A stretch of 64,000 bases of DNA from Capillimicrobium parvum (lineage in GTDB: Bacteria; Actinomycetota; Thermoleophilia; Solirubrobacterales; Solirubrobacteraceae): contig NZ_CP087164.1 in NCBI RefSeq assembly GCF_021172045.1, positions 992,001 to 1,056,000 of the forward strand, in the 5' to 3' direction. Position 1 is the first letter of the stretch, and every line of letters starts with the position of its first letter. Position numbers and translations under genes: made by a program. The notes under the pieces were generated by a model. It was not told the origin of the DNA. It saw only the letters and a list, made by a program, of their open reading frames with translations, and ran no database searches. Positions 51,767 to 61,400 of this stretch are shown here, piece after piece.

Positions 51767-52471
51767 ATGAAGGACGAAGGGCATAGCGACGAGCTTCTCA
51801 GGCGGGCCCTGATCGACGAGGCGGATGCCGCCGCGGTCGCGCTCAAGGTCGCGCCCCTCTCGATGTGCGACGCGCTGACCGTCATCTTCCACGGGCGCCG
51901 GGACCTCGGCACGATCCAGACGTACGTGGCTCACGGCGGGCTCGGTGCGGGGTCCGCGGTGGGCGCCGGCGACCTGCTGCGCGTGCCGTGCGATCTCGAC
52001 CTCGCGGACGCCGAGGACCGCGACGCGGCCGAGGAGCTCTACGCGGCACAGGCGCGAGCGCTGCGTGACGCGCTCGTCGCCGCCGACACGGTGCTCGCCG
52101 TCTGGCGCGAACCGCTGGCCGCGGCGGTCGGGCCGGAGGTGACGGTCGACCGCTCCATCGAGATCGACGTCCGGCTGCCCGCGCACCGGCTCATGCCGGT
52201 CGCGCTCGTCGCGCCGGAGCGCCAGATCACGGTCGCGCCGGTCTGCGGCGCGCGGACGCTGGCCGAGGGACGCCCGCCGATGGGCATCGCGCTCGCCCAG
52301 CCGGACGTCGCGTGGGTGTATCCGCTGCCCGACGATCCGGAGCGCTGCCTGGAGGACTTCCTGGAGCGGGCGGCCGCGCACGCGCACGAGACCGCGGAGC
52401 GCCTGGAGCATCAGGAGGCCTCGGTCGTGCGGTTCCTCGAGCTCAACGGCGACGACCCGCCGCTGCTGTAG
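51767..52471 (+). CDS. Hypothetical cytosolic protein
   Basis: 234 residues, acidic, no signal peptide or membrane segment. I see no known motif. A central region (APLSMCDALTVIFHGRRDL, then RLPAHRLMPVALVAPERQI) and the C-terminal half with WVYPLPDDPERCLEDFLERA look like a compact alpha/beta domain. AGGGGAAG lies about 10 bases before the ATG. The next gene starts 40 bases later after a -10-like hexamer, so it may be separately transcribed. Confidence 0.7.
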   Translation: MKDEGHSDELLRRALIDEADAAAVALKVAPLSMCDALTVIFHGRRDLGTIQTYVAHGGLGAGSAVGAGDLLRVPCDLDLADAEDRDAAEELYAAQARALRDALVAADTVLAVWREPLAAAVGPEVTVDRSIEIDVRLPAHRLMPVALVAPERQITVAPVCGARTLAEGRPPMGIALAQPDVAWVYPLPDDPERCLEDFLERAAAHAHETAERLEHQEASVVRFLELNGDDPPLL

Positions 52472-52494
52472 CGCCGAGCGGGCGGTCGGTCGCG

Positions 52495-52500
52495 TAGCCT
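52495..52500 (+). promoter_or_regulatory. -10-like hexamer TAGCCT before gene at 52511
   Basis: TAGCCT, 10 bases, then GTG 52511; no ribosome binding site between. Confidence 0.35.
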
Positions 52501-52510
52501 GCCGCGGCGC

Positions 52511-52948
52511 GTGCGCCGCCTCGCCGTCATCATCGCCGCCGTGGTCGTCTTCCTGGCGATCTCGTTCGGCCTCGCCCGCTGGCTGACGACCGAGAACGCC
52601 GAGCGCGACGCCGTGACGAAGCTGCTGGCGGCGCAAGCCCGCGGCGACGTCCCGGCCATGCTCGACCGGCTCGACGGCTGTGCCGAGGATCCGCGCTGCG
52701 CGGCGACGGTGCGTGAGAACGCCCGCACGCTGAGGTCGCCCGGCAAGCTCGACGTCGTCGCCTACGACTCGGGCACGTCGTACTCGCTCGGCTCGGCCAG
52801 CGGGCCGACGCGGGTCGTCTGGACGGCGCCCGGCCGGCTGACGACGGTCCAGTGCGTCGCCGTGCGGCGCACGGGGAACGTGCTCTCCGGGCTGTCCGTT
52901 AGCCTGACCGCCCTGAGCAGACCCATCGGCCGGACCGCCGCCTGCTAG
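52511..52948 (+). CDS. Small exported or membrane-anchored protein, unknown function
   Basis: 145 residues. N-terminal membrane segment (LAVIIAAVVVFLAISFGLA) with a short cytoplasmic start, so anchored or secreted. The outer domain begins with a helix (ERDAVTKLLAAQARGDVPAML) and holds four Cys (GCAEDPRC, then TTVQCVAV and the C-terminal Cys), likely forming disulfides through the DsbA-like/VKOR pair. I do not recognise the family. Confidence 0.72.
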   Translation: MRRLAVIIAAVVVFLAISFGLARWLTTENAERDAVTKLLAAQARGDVPAMLDRLDGCAEDPRCAATVRENARTLRSPGKLDVVAYDSGTSYSLGSASGPTRVVWTAPGRLTTVQCVAVRRTGNVLSGLSVSLTALSRPIGRTAAC

Positions 52949-53017
52949 CGGGCCGTCTCGCACTCGCGAGCCGGAGCGCAACAATCCGCGCCGGCCGGTG
53001 TTCCTGCCCCGGTCCAG

Positions 53018-54835
53018 ATGCTTCGCCGCTCCCATCTCCTCGCCGCCCTCCTCGCCGCCGCGCTGCTCGTGCCGGCGGCCGCCGCGGGTGCGGACACGCC
53101 GGCGAAGGGCGCGCTGTACCACGACGGCCCGAGCGGCCGCTACCTGCTCGGCGGGACCTGGCAGCTGCGCACGACGGGCGCCTGGCAGGACATCACGGTT
53201 CCGTACGCCTGGAACAAGGGCGACGACCTGCAGAGCTACCTCGGCGGCGTGGCCTACTACCGCAAGCAGTTCACGCTGCCGAGCGCGCCGCGCGGGCGCA
53301 GCTGGGTCGTCCGCTTCGAGTCGGTGAACTTCCGCTCGTCGGTGTCGATCAACGGCCACCGGCTCGGCACGCACGTCGGTGCCTTCCTGCCGTTCGAGTT
53401 CGTCATCCCCGCGCGCTACCTGCATCGCGGGACGAACACCCTCCTCGTCCGCACCGACTCCAAGACGCATGCGCTCGACGTGCCCTACCAGCGCCTCAGC
53501 TCCCGGGGCGTGCCGAACGCGGGCTGGTGGCCGTACGGCGGCATCCTGCGCGAGGTGTACCTGCGGGAGGTCGACCAGGTCGACCTCGAGGACGTGCAGA
53601 TCCTGCCGCGGCTGCCCAGCGTCAGCGGTCCGGCGCAGGTCCTCTTCCGCGTCAACGCCCGCAACCTCTCCGGCCACACGGTCCGCGCCTCGATCACCGG
53701 CCGCTTCGGCTCGCAGCGGGTGCGGCTCGGCTCGGTGGTCCTCGGTCGCGGCGGGTCGCGCCAGGTCAGCGGCTCGCTGACGGTGCGCAACCCGCGCCTG
53801 TGGGAGCCCGACCGCCCGACGCTCTACGACGCGTCGGTGGACGCCTCGGTCGGCGGCCGGCGCGTCCAGCAGTACGCGGTGCGCACCGGCATCCGCCAGC
53901 TGCGCGTCACCGGCAGCGGCACGTTCCTCATCAACGGCCACCTGCTCAACGCCCGCGGCATGTCGCTGCACGAGGACACCCCCGACAAGGGCTCCGCGCT
54001 CGACAACGCTGACCGCAACCGCCTCCTCGACTGGGTCCAGCAGGCCGGCGGCTCGATGATCCGCGCGCACTATCCGCTGCACCCGCAGATGTACGAGGAG
54101 GCCGACCGCCGCGGCATCCTCGTCTGGTCGGAGATCCCCTTCTACCAGGTCAAGACGAACTACCTGACGAACGGCGCGGTCCTCGCCCGGGCCGACGCGC
54201 AGCTGCGCGACAACGTCATCGACAACGGCAACCACCCGTCGATCATCGTGTGGTCGATCGGCAACGAGCTCAACTCCACGGTCGGCCGCTTCCAGACCGC
54301 CTACATCGCCCGGGCGACGCGCACCGCCAAGGCGCTGGACCCGACCCGCCCCGTCGGCATCGCCTTCGCCGGCTATCCCTCGAGCGGCTGCCAGAAGGGC
54401 TACGCGCCCCTGCAGGTCCTGGGGGTCAACCTGTACTTCGGCTGGTACCTCGGGCGGCTCGGCGAGATCTCCGACCGGTCGCTGTTGTCGGACTATCTCG
54501 ACCAGCTGCACCGCTGCTACCGCGACAAGGCGATCATCGCGACCGAGTGGGGGGCCGAGGCCAACCGCGACGGCCCGGTCGACGAGAAGGGCACGTACGC
54601 GTTCCAGGCCCAATGGGTGCGCGACATCCTCACGATCTTCGACAGCAAGCCGTGGCTTGCCGGCGCGCTGTACTGGACGGTCCAGGAGTTCCGGATCCGC
54701 CCGGGCTGGGACGGCAGCAACCCGTGGCCGACGTCGCCCCTGCACCAGAAGGGCCTGATCACGCTCGACGGCCAGAAGAAGCCGGCCTACGACGTGGTGG
54801 CGCAGATGTACCGGGCACACCGCCAGCTGCGCTGA
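53018..54835 (+). CDS. Secreted glycoside hydrolase family 2 (beta-galactosidase/glucuronidase-like)
   Basis: 605 residues. Signal peptide (HLLAALLAAALLVPAAAAGA). Sugar-binding jelly roll (WQDITVPYAWNKGD, YYRKQFTLPS, FRSSVSINGHRLGTHVGAFLPFEF), an immunoglobulin-like middle domain, then the TIM barrel: RGMSLHEDTPDKGSAL, MIRAHYPLHPQMYEEADRRG, WSIGNELNS with the acid/base Glu, and IIATEWGAEANRD with the nucleophile Glu. The lack of the long C-terminal domains of LacZ fits beta-glucuronidase or beta-mannosidase-like members. It is a single gene between unrelated neighbours; the substrate is unknown. Confidence 0.92.
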   Translation: MLRRSHLLAALLAAALLVPAAAAGADTPAKGALYHDGPSGRYLLGGTWQLRTTGAWQDITVPYAWNKGDDLQSYLGGVAYYRKQFTLPSAPRGRSWVVRFESVNFRSSVSINGHRLGTHVGAFLPFEFVIPARYLHRGTNTLLVRTDSKTHALDVPYQRLSSRGVPNAGWWPYGGILREVYLREVDQVDLEDVQILPRLPSVSGPAQVLFRVNARNLSGHTVRASITGRFGSQRVRLGSVVLGRGGSRQVSGSLTVRNPRLWEPDRPTLYDASVDASVGGRRVQQYAVRTGIRQLRVTGSGTFLINGHLLNARGMSLHEDTPDKGSALDNADRNRLLDWVQQAGGSMIRAHYPLHPQMYEEADRRGILVWSEIPFYQVKTNYLTNGAVLARADAQLRDNVIDNGNHPSIIVWSIGNELNSTVGRFQTAYIARATRTAKALDPTRPVGIAFAGYPSSGCQKGYAPLQVLGVNLYFGWYLGRLGEISDRSLLSDYLDQLHRCYRDKAIIATEWGAEANRDGPVDEKGTYAFQAQWVRDILTIFDSKPWLAGALYWTVQEFRIRPGWDGSNPWPTSPLHQKGLITLDGQKKPAYDVVAQMYRAHRQLR

Positions 54836-54848
54836 GCCGGACCGGCGC

Positions 54849-54854
54849 TACCAT
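54849..54854 (+). promoter_or_regulatory. -10-like hexamer TACCAT before L25 gene
   Basis: TACCAT, 10 bases, then ATG 54865; the gap (CGTCCGTCCC) has no ribosome binding site. Confidence 0.4.
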
Positions 54855-54864
54855 CGTCCGTCCC

Positions 54865-55560
54865 ATGGCCAAGACTTCTGCGACCAAGCTCGAAGCGCAT
54901 CCGCGCTCCGCCGAGGGCTCTCGCGCCGCGCGCCGCCTGCGCCGCGAGGGCCGCGTTCCCGGCGTCCTCTACGGCGGCGGTGAGGACCCCGTCGCGTTCG
55001 ACGTCGATGCCCGTGAGCTGCGCCAGGCGCTGGCCGCCCGCGGCGCCGTGCTCGACCTCGCCCTTGGCGGCCAGAGCAGCTCCGCCGTCGTCAAGCACGC
55101 CGACCATCACCCGGTCCGCGGCGACACGATGCACATCGAGCTCATCCGCGTGCGGCTCGACGTCGCCATCCAGGCGACAGTCATGGTCGATCTCACCGGC
55201 GCCGAGGATGCCCCGGGCGTCCGCGAGGGCGGCGTGCTCGAGCAGGTCACCCGCGAGGTGACGATCGAGGCGCTCCCGAACGAGATCCCGGAGTCCCTCC
55301 AGCACGACGTGTCCGGCATGGCGATGAACGACACGCTGTTCCTCAGCGCGCTGAGCGCGCCGAGCGGCGTCACGATCGTCGACGCCTCCGAGGAGATCGT
55401 CATCGCGACGCTCACGCCGCCGCGCCTGGCCGTCGAGTCCGAGGACGAGATCGAGACCGAGACCGAGCGTGTGGGCGAGGGCGAGGCGCCCGCGGCCGCG
55501 GCCGAGGCCGGCGGCGGCGACGAGGCCGCCGCGGGCGACTCGGGCGACAACGCCGAGTAG
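54865..55560 (+). CDS. rplY: 50S ribosomal protein L25 (bL25, CTC type)
   Basis: 231 residues. The N-terminal L25 domain binds 5S rRNA (SRAARRLRREGRVPGVLYGGG, then VKHADHHPVRGDTMHIELIRV). The C-terminal TL5/CTC beta domain follows (GVLEQVTREVTIEALPNEIP and on). An acidic Ala/Glu/Asp-rich tail of about 40 residues closes the protein, as often in actinobacteria. The stop is followed after 6 bases by the pth start, the usual rplY-pth order. A TACCAT hexamer 10 bases before ATG 54865 replaces a ribosome binding site. Confidence 0.95.
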   Translation: MAKTSATKLEAHPRSAEGSRAARRLRREGRVPGVLYGGGEDPVAFDVDARELRQALAARGAVLDLALGGQSSSAVVKHADHHPVRGDTMHIELIRVRLDVAIQATVMVDLTGAEDAPGVREGGVLEQVTREVTIEALPNEIPESLQHDVSGMAMNDTLFLSALSAPSGVTIVDASEEIVIATLTPPRLAVESEDEIETETERVGEGEAPAAAAEAGGGDEAAAGDSGDNAE

Positions 55561-55566
55561 GCCACC

Positions 55567-56133
55567 CTGCCGGTCGACTGGCTCGTCGTCGGGCTGGGCA
55601 ATCCCGGCTCGGAGTACGCCTACACCCCGCACAACGTCGGGTTCGAGGTGGCGGCGGAGCTCGCGCGCCGCTGGGACCTGCCGCGGGCCAGGAAGAAGTT
55701 CGCGGGGCTGATCACCGACGGTCGGATCATGTCGGCGGGGGTGGGCGGTCCGCGGGTGGCCGTCCTGCTGCCGCAGACCTACATGAACGACGCCGGGCGG
55801 TCGGTCGGCCCGGCGCGCGGCGCGCTGCAGGCCGACCTGGACCGCGTGCTCGTCGTCCACGACGAGATCGACCTGCCGTTCGGCGAGATCCGCGCGCGGC
55901 TCGGCGGCGGGCTCGCCGGCCACAACGGGCTCAAGTCGCTCCGGCGCGAGCTCGGCAGCCCGGACTTCGCCCGCGTGCGCATCGGCGTGGGCCGCCCGGA
56001 CTCGACCGATCCGGACATCGTGGCCGGGTACGTGCTCGGCCGCTGGCGCCAGGACAAGAACGACGTGGCCGACCTCGTGCAGCGGGCGGCGGACGTCGCC
56101 GAGCGCATCGTGCTGGGCGAGACCCAGCTGTAG
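55567..56133 (+). CDS. pth: Peptidyl-tRNA hydrolase, probable CTG start
   Basis: 188 residues if translation begins at CTG 55567. The frame between the L25 stop (TAG 55558) and the first GTG (55648) has no ATG, GTG or TTG, yet it encodes the essential N-terminus: WLVVGLGNPGSEYAYTPHNVGFEV with the catalytic Asn and His. Later motifs QTYMNDAGRSV, VLVVHDEIDLPFGEIR and LAGHNGLKSLRRELGSPDF are intact. GTAGG lies 5 bases before the CTG, acting as ribosome binding site. The enzyme frees tRNA from stalled peptidyl-tRNA. A start at 55648 would remove the active site and is not credible. Confidence 0.93.
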   Translation: MPVDWLVVGLGNPGSEYAYTPHNVGFEVAAELARRWDLPRARKKFAGLITDGRIMSAGVGGPRVAVLLPQTYMNDAGRSVGPARGALQADLDRVLVVHDEIDLPFGEIRARLGGGLAGHNGLKSLRRELGSPDFARVRIGVGRPDSTDPDIVAGYVLGRWRQDKNDVADLVQRAADVAERIVLGETQL

Positions 56134-56145
56134 CCCCCGCCGCGC

Positions 56146-56191
56146 CGAGCGTCGATTCTCTCCGCCTGACGCTGAGGAAGTCGACGCTCGG
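56146..56191. repeat. 46-base palindromic element, copy 1
   Basis: Begins CGAGCGTCGATTCTCTCC and ends GAAGTCGACGCTCGG. The outer 10 bases form a perfect inverted repeat (CGAGCGTCGA/TCGACGCTCG), extended to 11 here by an upstream C. An identical 46-base copy is at 58268-58313. It lies 13 bases after the pth stop. Confidence 0.95.
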
Positions 56192-56278
56192 CGCACTCGA
56201 CAAGATCCGTAGTCCGGGCGGAGGTACCGGGGCATACGTGCGGTTGCGACGGGCGCTGCGACGAGGTCGAATGGGCCC

Positions 56279-58264
56279 ATGCGCGGATCCGCTGTCCTCC
56301 GCACCCTCGCCCTCGGCGGCCTCGTCGCGGTCGCCGTCGCCGCTTCGGCCGACGCCCGAACGCTCTCGACCTGCACCTACGATGCGCTGGCCGCCGAGGT
56401 GGCTGCGGGTGGGTCGATCGTCCTCGACTGCAGCGGGACGATCCCCTTCCCGGCGCCGCTCGCCGTCCCGGCCGGGCGTGGCGTCACGCTCAGCGCGGCG
56501 GGCTCGAGCGTGACGCTCGATGGCCGGCGGCGCACGCGGCTGTTCGAGGTCTCGGGCGCGCTGACCTTGATCGACCTGCGGCTCGTCGACGGGCGCGTCG
56601 ATGGCGCGACTGGGGCGCGGGGCGAGGACGCCGGCGGCGGAGGCGAGGCGTCCTACGGACAGGACGCACACAGCTGCGCGAACTCGGCCACGTCCGGCGA
56701 TGACGGGCGGGCCGGCGGCGACGGGGGTCCCGGCGTCGACGGCGACGCGGCCATGGGCGGCGCGATCCTCGTCGCCGAGCGCGGGCGGTTGACGCTCGTC
56801 GGCGGCCGGGTGAGCGGAAGCGTCGCGAAGGGTGGCGCCGCAGGCCCGGGCGGCCGCGGCGGCCTCGGCGAGACCGGGGGCCAGGGCGGCCGCGGCTGGT
56901 CGGACTACGACTCGTGGGAGGACGTGTACTGCTGGCAGCTGCCGGGCGACGGCGGCCATGGCGGCGCCGGCGGCCCTGGCGGCGGCGGGGGCGCAGGCGG
57001 CGCCGCGACGGGTGGAGCGATCGCGAACCTCGGCAGGACCGTCGTGGACGGCACGGTCCTCGCAGGCAACATGGCGCAGGGCGGGCGTGGCGGCAGCGGC
57101 GCCCCCGGCGGCGTCGGCGGTGACGGCGGCGTGGGCGGGGACACGTTCATCGCGGACGATTACGCGCGCAGCCTCGACGGCGGGGCCGGCGGCGTCGGCG
57201 GCAACGCCGGGGAGACCGGTCGCCCAGGGACGGGCGGCGCGGCCCACGGCGGCGCGATCGGGGGCCCGGGCGAGCTGATGCTGATCGGTGCGCGCTTCCT
57301 GGACGACGAGGCGGCGGGCGGACGGCCCGGCACGAGCACGTCCGTCGCTCCGAGCGGCTTCGGCGGCGCAGGCGGATGGACGCGGTGGGACTTCGGCTAC
57401 GAGGAGCAGACCGGCCCCTTCGGCGCGTCCGGCGCGGCGGCGCCGCCACCGGAGGAGGGCGACGGCGCAGGCGCCTCGGGCGGCGGAGTTTCGCTCACCG
57501 GCTCGACCGGGCTGATCCAGGCGAGCTCGTTCGAGCGCAACGCCGCCCTCGGCGCCGCCGGCGGCACCGGCACCGGACCGGCAGGGGACGGCGGCGACGC
57601 CCGGGGCGGAGGGGTCTTCAGTGCCTTCGCGACGGCCACCGCGCAGCTTGCCTTCACGGCCAACCAGGCCGTCGCCGGTGCGGCCGGTATCGGCACGCCC
57701 AACGGCACGCCCGGCCAGGCCGACGGGCCGGACATGTCCGGGCAGACCCTCGCGGCGGGCCTGCTCGCCGTCGATCCGCGGCCGGCGACGACACGGGCGA
57801 CGACGAGCGTCCCGCTGTCGCTCTCGTTCACCGCATCGGATGGCACCGCGCCGTATGCGTTCACGTTCTACGGCCTACCGCCGGGCGTGCGCGGCGACGC
57901 CTCGGGGCAGGCGACCGGCGCACCCACGCGCCCGGGCGTCTACGACGTCCACGCGCTCGTCCGCGACGCCGGCACCCCCGCCCGCCTCGGGGCGCACTCG
58001 TGGCGCATCGAGGTGGCGCCGCTCGTCTCGCGGATCAAACCGGCGCGCGGGCCCGAGGGGACCGCCGTGACGATCTCCGGCAGCGGCTTCACGCCGCAGA
58101 GCACGGTGCGCTTCGGCTCGGTCCCGGCGGCGAGCGTGACGTATGCCTCGTCACACACCGTGACGGCGGTCGTGCCGGCCGGCCTCGCGCCGGCCACGCC
58201 CGTCACCGTGTCGGTGACGACCAACGGCGTCCGCGGAACGGGCCCCGCGTTCACGACGAGCTGA
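56279..58264 (+). CDS. Secreted Gly-rich beta-helix-like protein with C-terminal IPT/TIG domain
   Basis: 661 residues. Signal peptide (LRTLALGGLVAVAVAASADA). The N-terminal region has short parallel-beta-helix strands (GSIVLDCSGTIPFPAPLAV, VTLSAAGSSVTLDGRRR, FEVSGALTLIDLRLVDG), as in choice-of-anchor or pectate-lyase-like surface proteins. It is interrupted by long Gly-rich inserts rich in GGxGG and GAGG, similar in look to PE-PGRS proteins. Near the end come a putative Ig-like domain (VPLSLSFTASDGTAPYAFTFYG) and an IPT/TIG domain (PARGPEGTAVTISGSGF, then STVRFGSVPAASV and TNGVRGTGPAFT). Function unknown. It is flanked by two identical 46-base palindromes. Confidence 0.8.
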   Translation: MRGSAVLRTLALGGLVAVAVAASADARTLSTCTYDALAAEVAAGGSIVLDCSGTIPFPAPLAVPAGRGVTLSAAGSSVTLDGRRRTRLFEVSGALTLIDLRLVDGRVDGATGARGEDAGGGGEASYGQDAHSCANSATSGDDGRAGGDGGPGVDGDAAMGGAILVAERGRLTLVGGRVSGSVAKGGAAGPGGRGGLGETGGQGGRGWSDYDSWEDVYCWQLPGDGGHGGAGGPGGGGGAGGAATGGAIANLGRTVVDGTVLAGNMAQGGRGGSGAPGGVGGDGGVGGDTFIADDYARSLDGGAGGVGGNAGETGRPGTGGAAHGGAIGGPGELMLIGARFLDDEAAGGRPGTSTSVAPSGFGGAGGWTRWDFGYEEQTGPFGASGAAAPPPEEGDGAGASGGGVSLTGSTGLIQASSFERNAALGAAGGTGTGPAGDGGDARGGGVFSAFATATAQLAFTANQAVAGAAGIGTPNGTPGQADGPDMSGQTLAAGLLAVDPRPATTRATTSVPLSLSFTASDGTAPYAFTFYGLPPGVRGDASGQATGAPTRPGVYDVHALVRDAGTPARLGAHSWRIEVAPLVSRIKPARGPEGTAVTISGSGFTPQSTVRFGSVPAASVTYASSHTVTAVVPAGLAPATPVTVSVTTNGVRGTGPAFTTS

Positions 58265-58267
58265 CAG

Positions 58268-58313
58268 CGAGCGTCGATTCTCTCCGCCTGACGCTGAGGA
58301 AGTCGACGCTCGG
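58268..58313. repeat. 46-base palindromic element, copy 2
   Basis: Identical over 46 bases to 56146-56191, in the same orientation, 4 bases after the stop of the Gly-rich protein gene. The same 10-base terminal inverted repeats form a stem; it could act as a terminator or as a REP-like element. Confidence 0.95.
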
Positions 58314-58341
58314 TGGCGGTGGCGGTGGCGGTGGCGGTGGC
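58312..58341. repeat. GGTGGC hexamer repeat, five copies
   Basis: Five perfect GGTGGC units directly after palindrome copy 2, then a degraded GGCGGGGC tract to about 58375. It lies upstream of the mfd promoter region (TAGACT at 58385-58390). Confidence 0.9.
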
Positions 58342-58441
58342 GGGGCCGGCGGCGGGGCGGTGGCGGGGCCGGCGCGGCGCTCTCGTAGACTCGGTGCAGG
58401 CACCGGCCGCGCCCTCGCGCGGGCGGTCGGTGTGCGCGCAC

Positions 58442-61400
58442 ATGGCCCTCAGACCCCTCCTTGCACTCATCGAAGACGACCCCGGCGGCTCCACGCTCGT
58501 CCGCGACGGCGGGCGCGCGTTCGCGTCGTCGTCGCTGCGCCCGTACGTCCTCGCCGCCCTCGCCGACCAGGACGCGTCGAAGCCCGCGATCGTCGTCGCC
58601 GGCGACGACCGCCAGGCCCGCGACCTCGCCGCCGACCTGCGCGCCTGGCTCGCGCCGCGGCGGGTGCGCTTCTACCCGAGCCGCGGCGTCGCGTACGAGT
58701 CGCACCTCGCGCCGCCGCCGCACCTCGTGGGCCTGCGCGTCGCGGCACTCGACGCGCTGCTGGATCCGGGCACCGTGGACGCGCCGGTCGTCGTCGTCTC
58801 CGCCGTCGCGCTCTCGGAGAAGGTCCCCGACCCCGAGCTGCGCCCGCACTCGCTGCGCCTCGTGGTCGGCGACCTGATCGACGTCGACGAGTTCACCCAG
58901 CAGCTCGCCGACGCCGGCTACGAGCGCGTCGACCAGGTCTCCGACCGGGGCCAGTTCGCCGTCCGCGGCGGCATCCTCGACATCTATCCGGCCACCGAGG
59001 ACCGCGCGGTCCGCGTCGACCTCTTCGACATCGAGATCGAGTCGCTGCGCTGGTTCTCGACGTTCACGCAGCGCTCGCTGGGGGACGCCGAGGCGGTCGA
59101 GATCGCGCCGGCCGCCGAGCTCGCGCCCGAGCACCGAGAGCTGGCGGAGATCGCCGCCCTGTCGAGCGAGGACGAGCGGCCCGGGCACCGCGCGCCCAGC
59201 ACCGACGAAGCTGACGAGCGGTGGTTCGCGCGCGGTCGGATCGCGGAGTTGCTGCCCGTCGACCGCTTCCGCGCGTTCCTCGATCTCGCCCCGGACGACG
59301 CGCTCCTGCTCGTCGCCGCCGAGGAGGAGATCGCGCCGGCGCTCGCCGACCACTGGCAGGACGTCTGCGCCGCCTTCCACGCCGAGGACGCCCACGACCT
59401 CTACGTCAAGCCCGAGGAGATCCAGGCGGCGCTCGACGCGCGCGCCCGGGTCCGGCTCTCCGCCATCTCCGGCGACCAGCCGATCGAGCTGCGCGGCCAG
59501 GCCGCCGACACGGGCTCGCGCTCGCTCAAGGAGGCCGAGTCCGAGCTCGAGAAGCTCGTGCGCTCCGGCTACCGCACGGTCGTGACGTGGGCGCGCCACG
59601 GCGAGGGCGAGCGGGCCGCGTACAACCTCGCACGGTTGAAGGCGGGGTGGCTGGACGGCGTGCCGGTCTATGACGCCAGCCTCCATTTCGCCACGGCGTC
59701 GCTGCGCGACGGCTTCATCGCGCCGTCGCTCAAGCTCGCCGTCGTCCCCGAGCACCGGCTCATCCGCCGGCGCCGCGCCGAGCCGTCCGGCCCGGCGGTC
59801 TCCGGCAAGCGCGGCGTCCTGCGCTCGTTCGCCGACCTGCGCGCCGGCGACATCGTCGTCCACGAGGACCACGGCATCGCCCGCTTCGCCGGCTTCGACA
59901 CGAGAACCGTCGCCGGCGTGACCCGCGACTACCTGCTGCTCGAGTACGCCGGCGAGGACCGCGTCTTCGTGCCCAGCGACCAGCTGGCGAAGATCTCGCG
60001 CTACGTCGGCGCGGGCGGCGAGCACCCGCCGCTGAGCAAGCTCGGCGGCACCCGGTGGGACACGATCAAGGCCCGGGCCCGCCGCGCCGCCCAGGAGCTC
60101 GCCGGCGAGCTGCTGAACCTCTACGCCGAGCGCAAGCGCCGCAGCGGCTTCGCCTTCGATCCCGACGGCGACTGGCTGCGCGACTTCGAGGCGAAGTTCC
60201 CGCACACCGAGACCGCCGACCAGCGGGAGGCGATCGAGGTGGTCAAGGCCGACATGGAGACCGCGCGGCCGATGGACCGCCTCATCTGCGGCGACGTCGG
60301 CTACGGGAAGACCGAGGTGGCGCTGCGCGCCGCGTTCAAGGCGGTCGAGGGCGGCAAGCAGGTCCTGATGCTCGTGCCGACGACGATCCTCGCCCAGCAG
60401 CACTTCGGCACGTTCTCCGAACGCCTGCGCGACTACCCCTTCACGATCGAGCACGTCAGCCGCTTCCGGCCCGCCAAGGAGCAGCGCGAGGCCGTCGCGC
60501 GCTTCAACCAGGGCAAGGTCGACATCCTCATCGGCACGCACCGCCTGCTGTCGCGCGACGTGCGCCCCAAGGACCTCGGCCTGCTCATCGTCGACGAGGA
60601 GCAGCGCTTCGGCGTCAAGCAGAAGGAGCTGCTGCGCCAGCTCAAGCTGCGCGTCGACGTCATCGCGATGAGCGCGACGCCGATCCCGCGCACGCTGCAG
60701 ATGTCGCTGGCCGGCGTGCGGGACATCTCGGTCATCGAGACGCCCCCCGAGGGCCGGCGGCCCGTGAAGACCTACGTCGGCGAGTACGACGAGGACCTCG
60801 TCAAGCAGGCGCTCGAGCGCGAGCACAAGCGCGGCGGCCAGGCGTTCTTCCTGCACAACCGGGTCGAGACGATCGACGAGACCGCCGAGCGGCTGCGGGC
60901 CCTGTGCCCGGGGATGACGTTCGCGGTGGGCCACGGCCAGCTCGACGCCGACGAGCTCGAGCAGCGGATGCTGTCGTTCCTGCGCGGCGACGCCGACGTC
61001 CTCGTGGCGACGTCGATCATCGAATCGGGCATCGACATCCCGCAGGCGAACACGCTCGTCGTCGAGCGCGCCGACGTCTTCGGCCTCGCCCAGCTCTACC
61101 AGATCCGCGGGCGCGTCGGCCGGTCCCGCGAGCGGGCATACGCCTACCTGCTGTATCCGAGCGCCGATGCGCTGACGCAGGAGGCCGCGCAGCGCCTCGC
61201 CGCGCTCAGCGACTACACCGAGCTCGGCGCCGGCTTCAAGATCGCCATGCGCGACCTCGAGATCCGGGGCGCCGGCAACCTCCTCGGCGACGAGCAGTCC
61301 GGCCACGTCGCCGCGCTGGGCTTCGAGCTGTACCTGCAGATGCTCGACGAGGCGGTGCGCGCCGCGGAGGGCATGGCCGACGACGCGCCCGAGCCGGTGC

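Noticed and set aside
51704-54820. A 1038-residue minus-strand open frame over the GH2 gene
   Set aside because: It is antisense to genes with clear motifs and shows no domain of its own.
55648-56133. Peptidyl-tRNA hydrolase starting at GTG 55648
   Set aside because: This start would delete the GLGNPG and HNVG active-site segment, which is encoded just upstream in the same frame.
56146-58313. Composite transposon with 46-base ends
   Set aside because: The repeats are in direct orientation, there is no transposase between them and no target-site duplication. A REP-like or cassette reading fits better.
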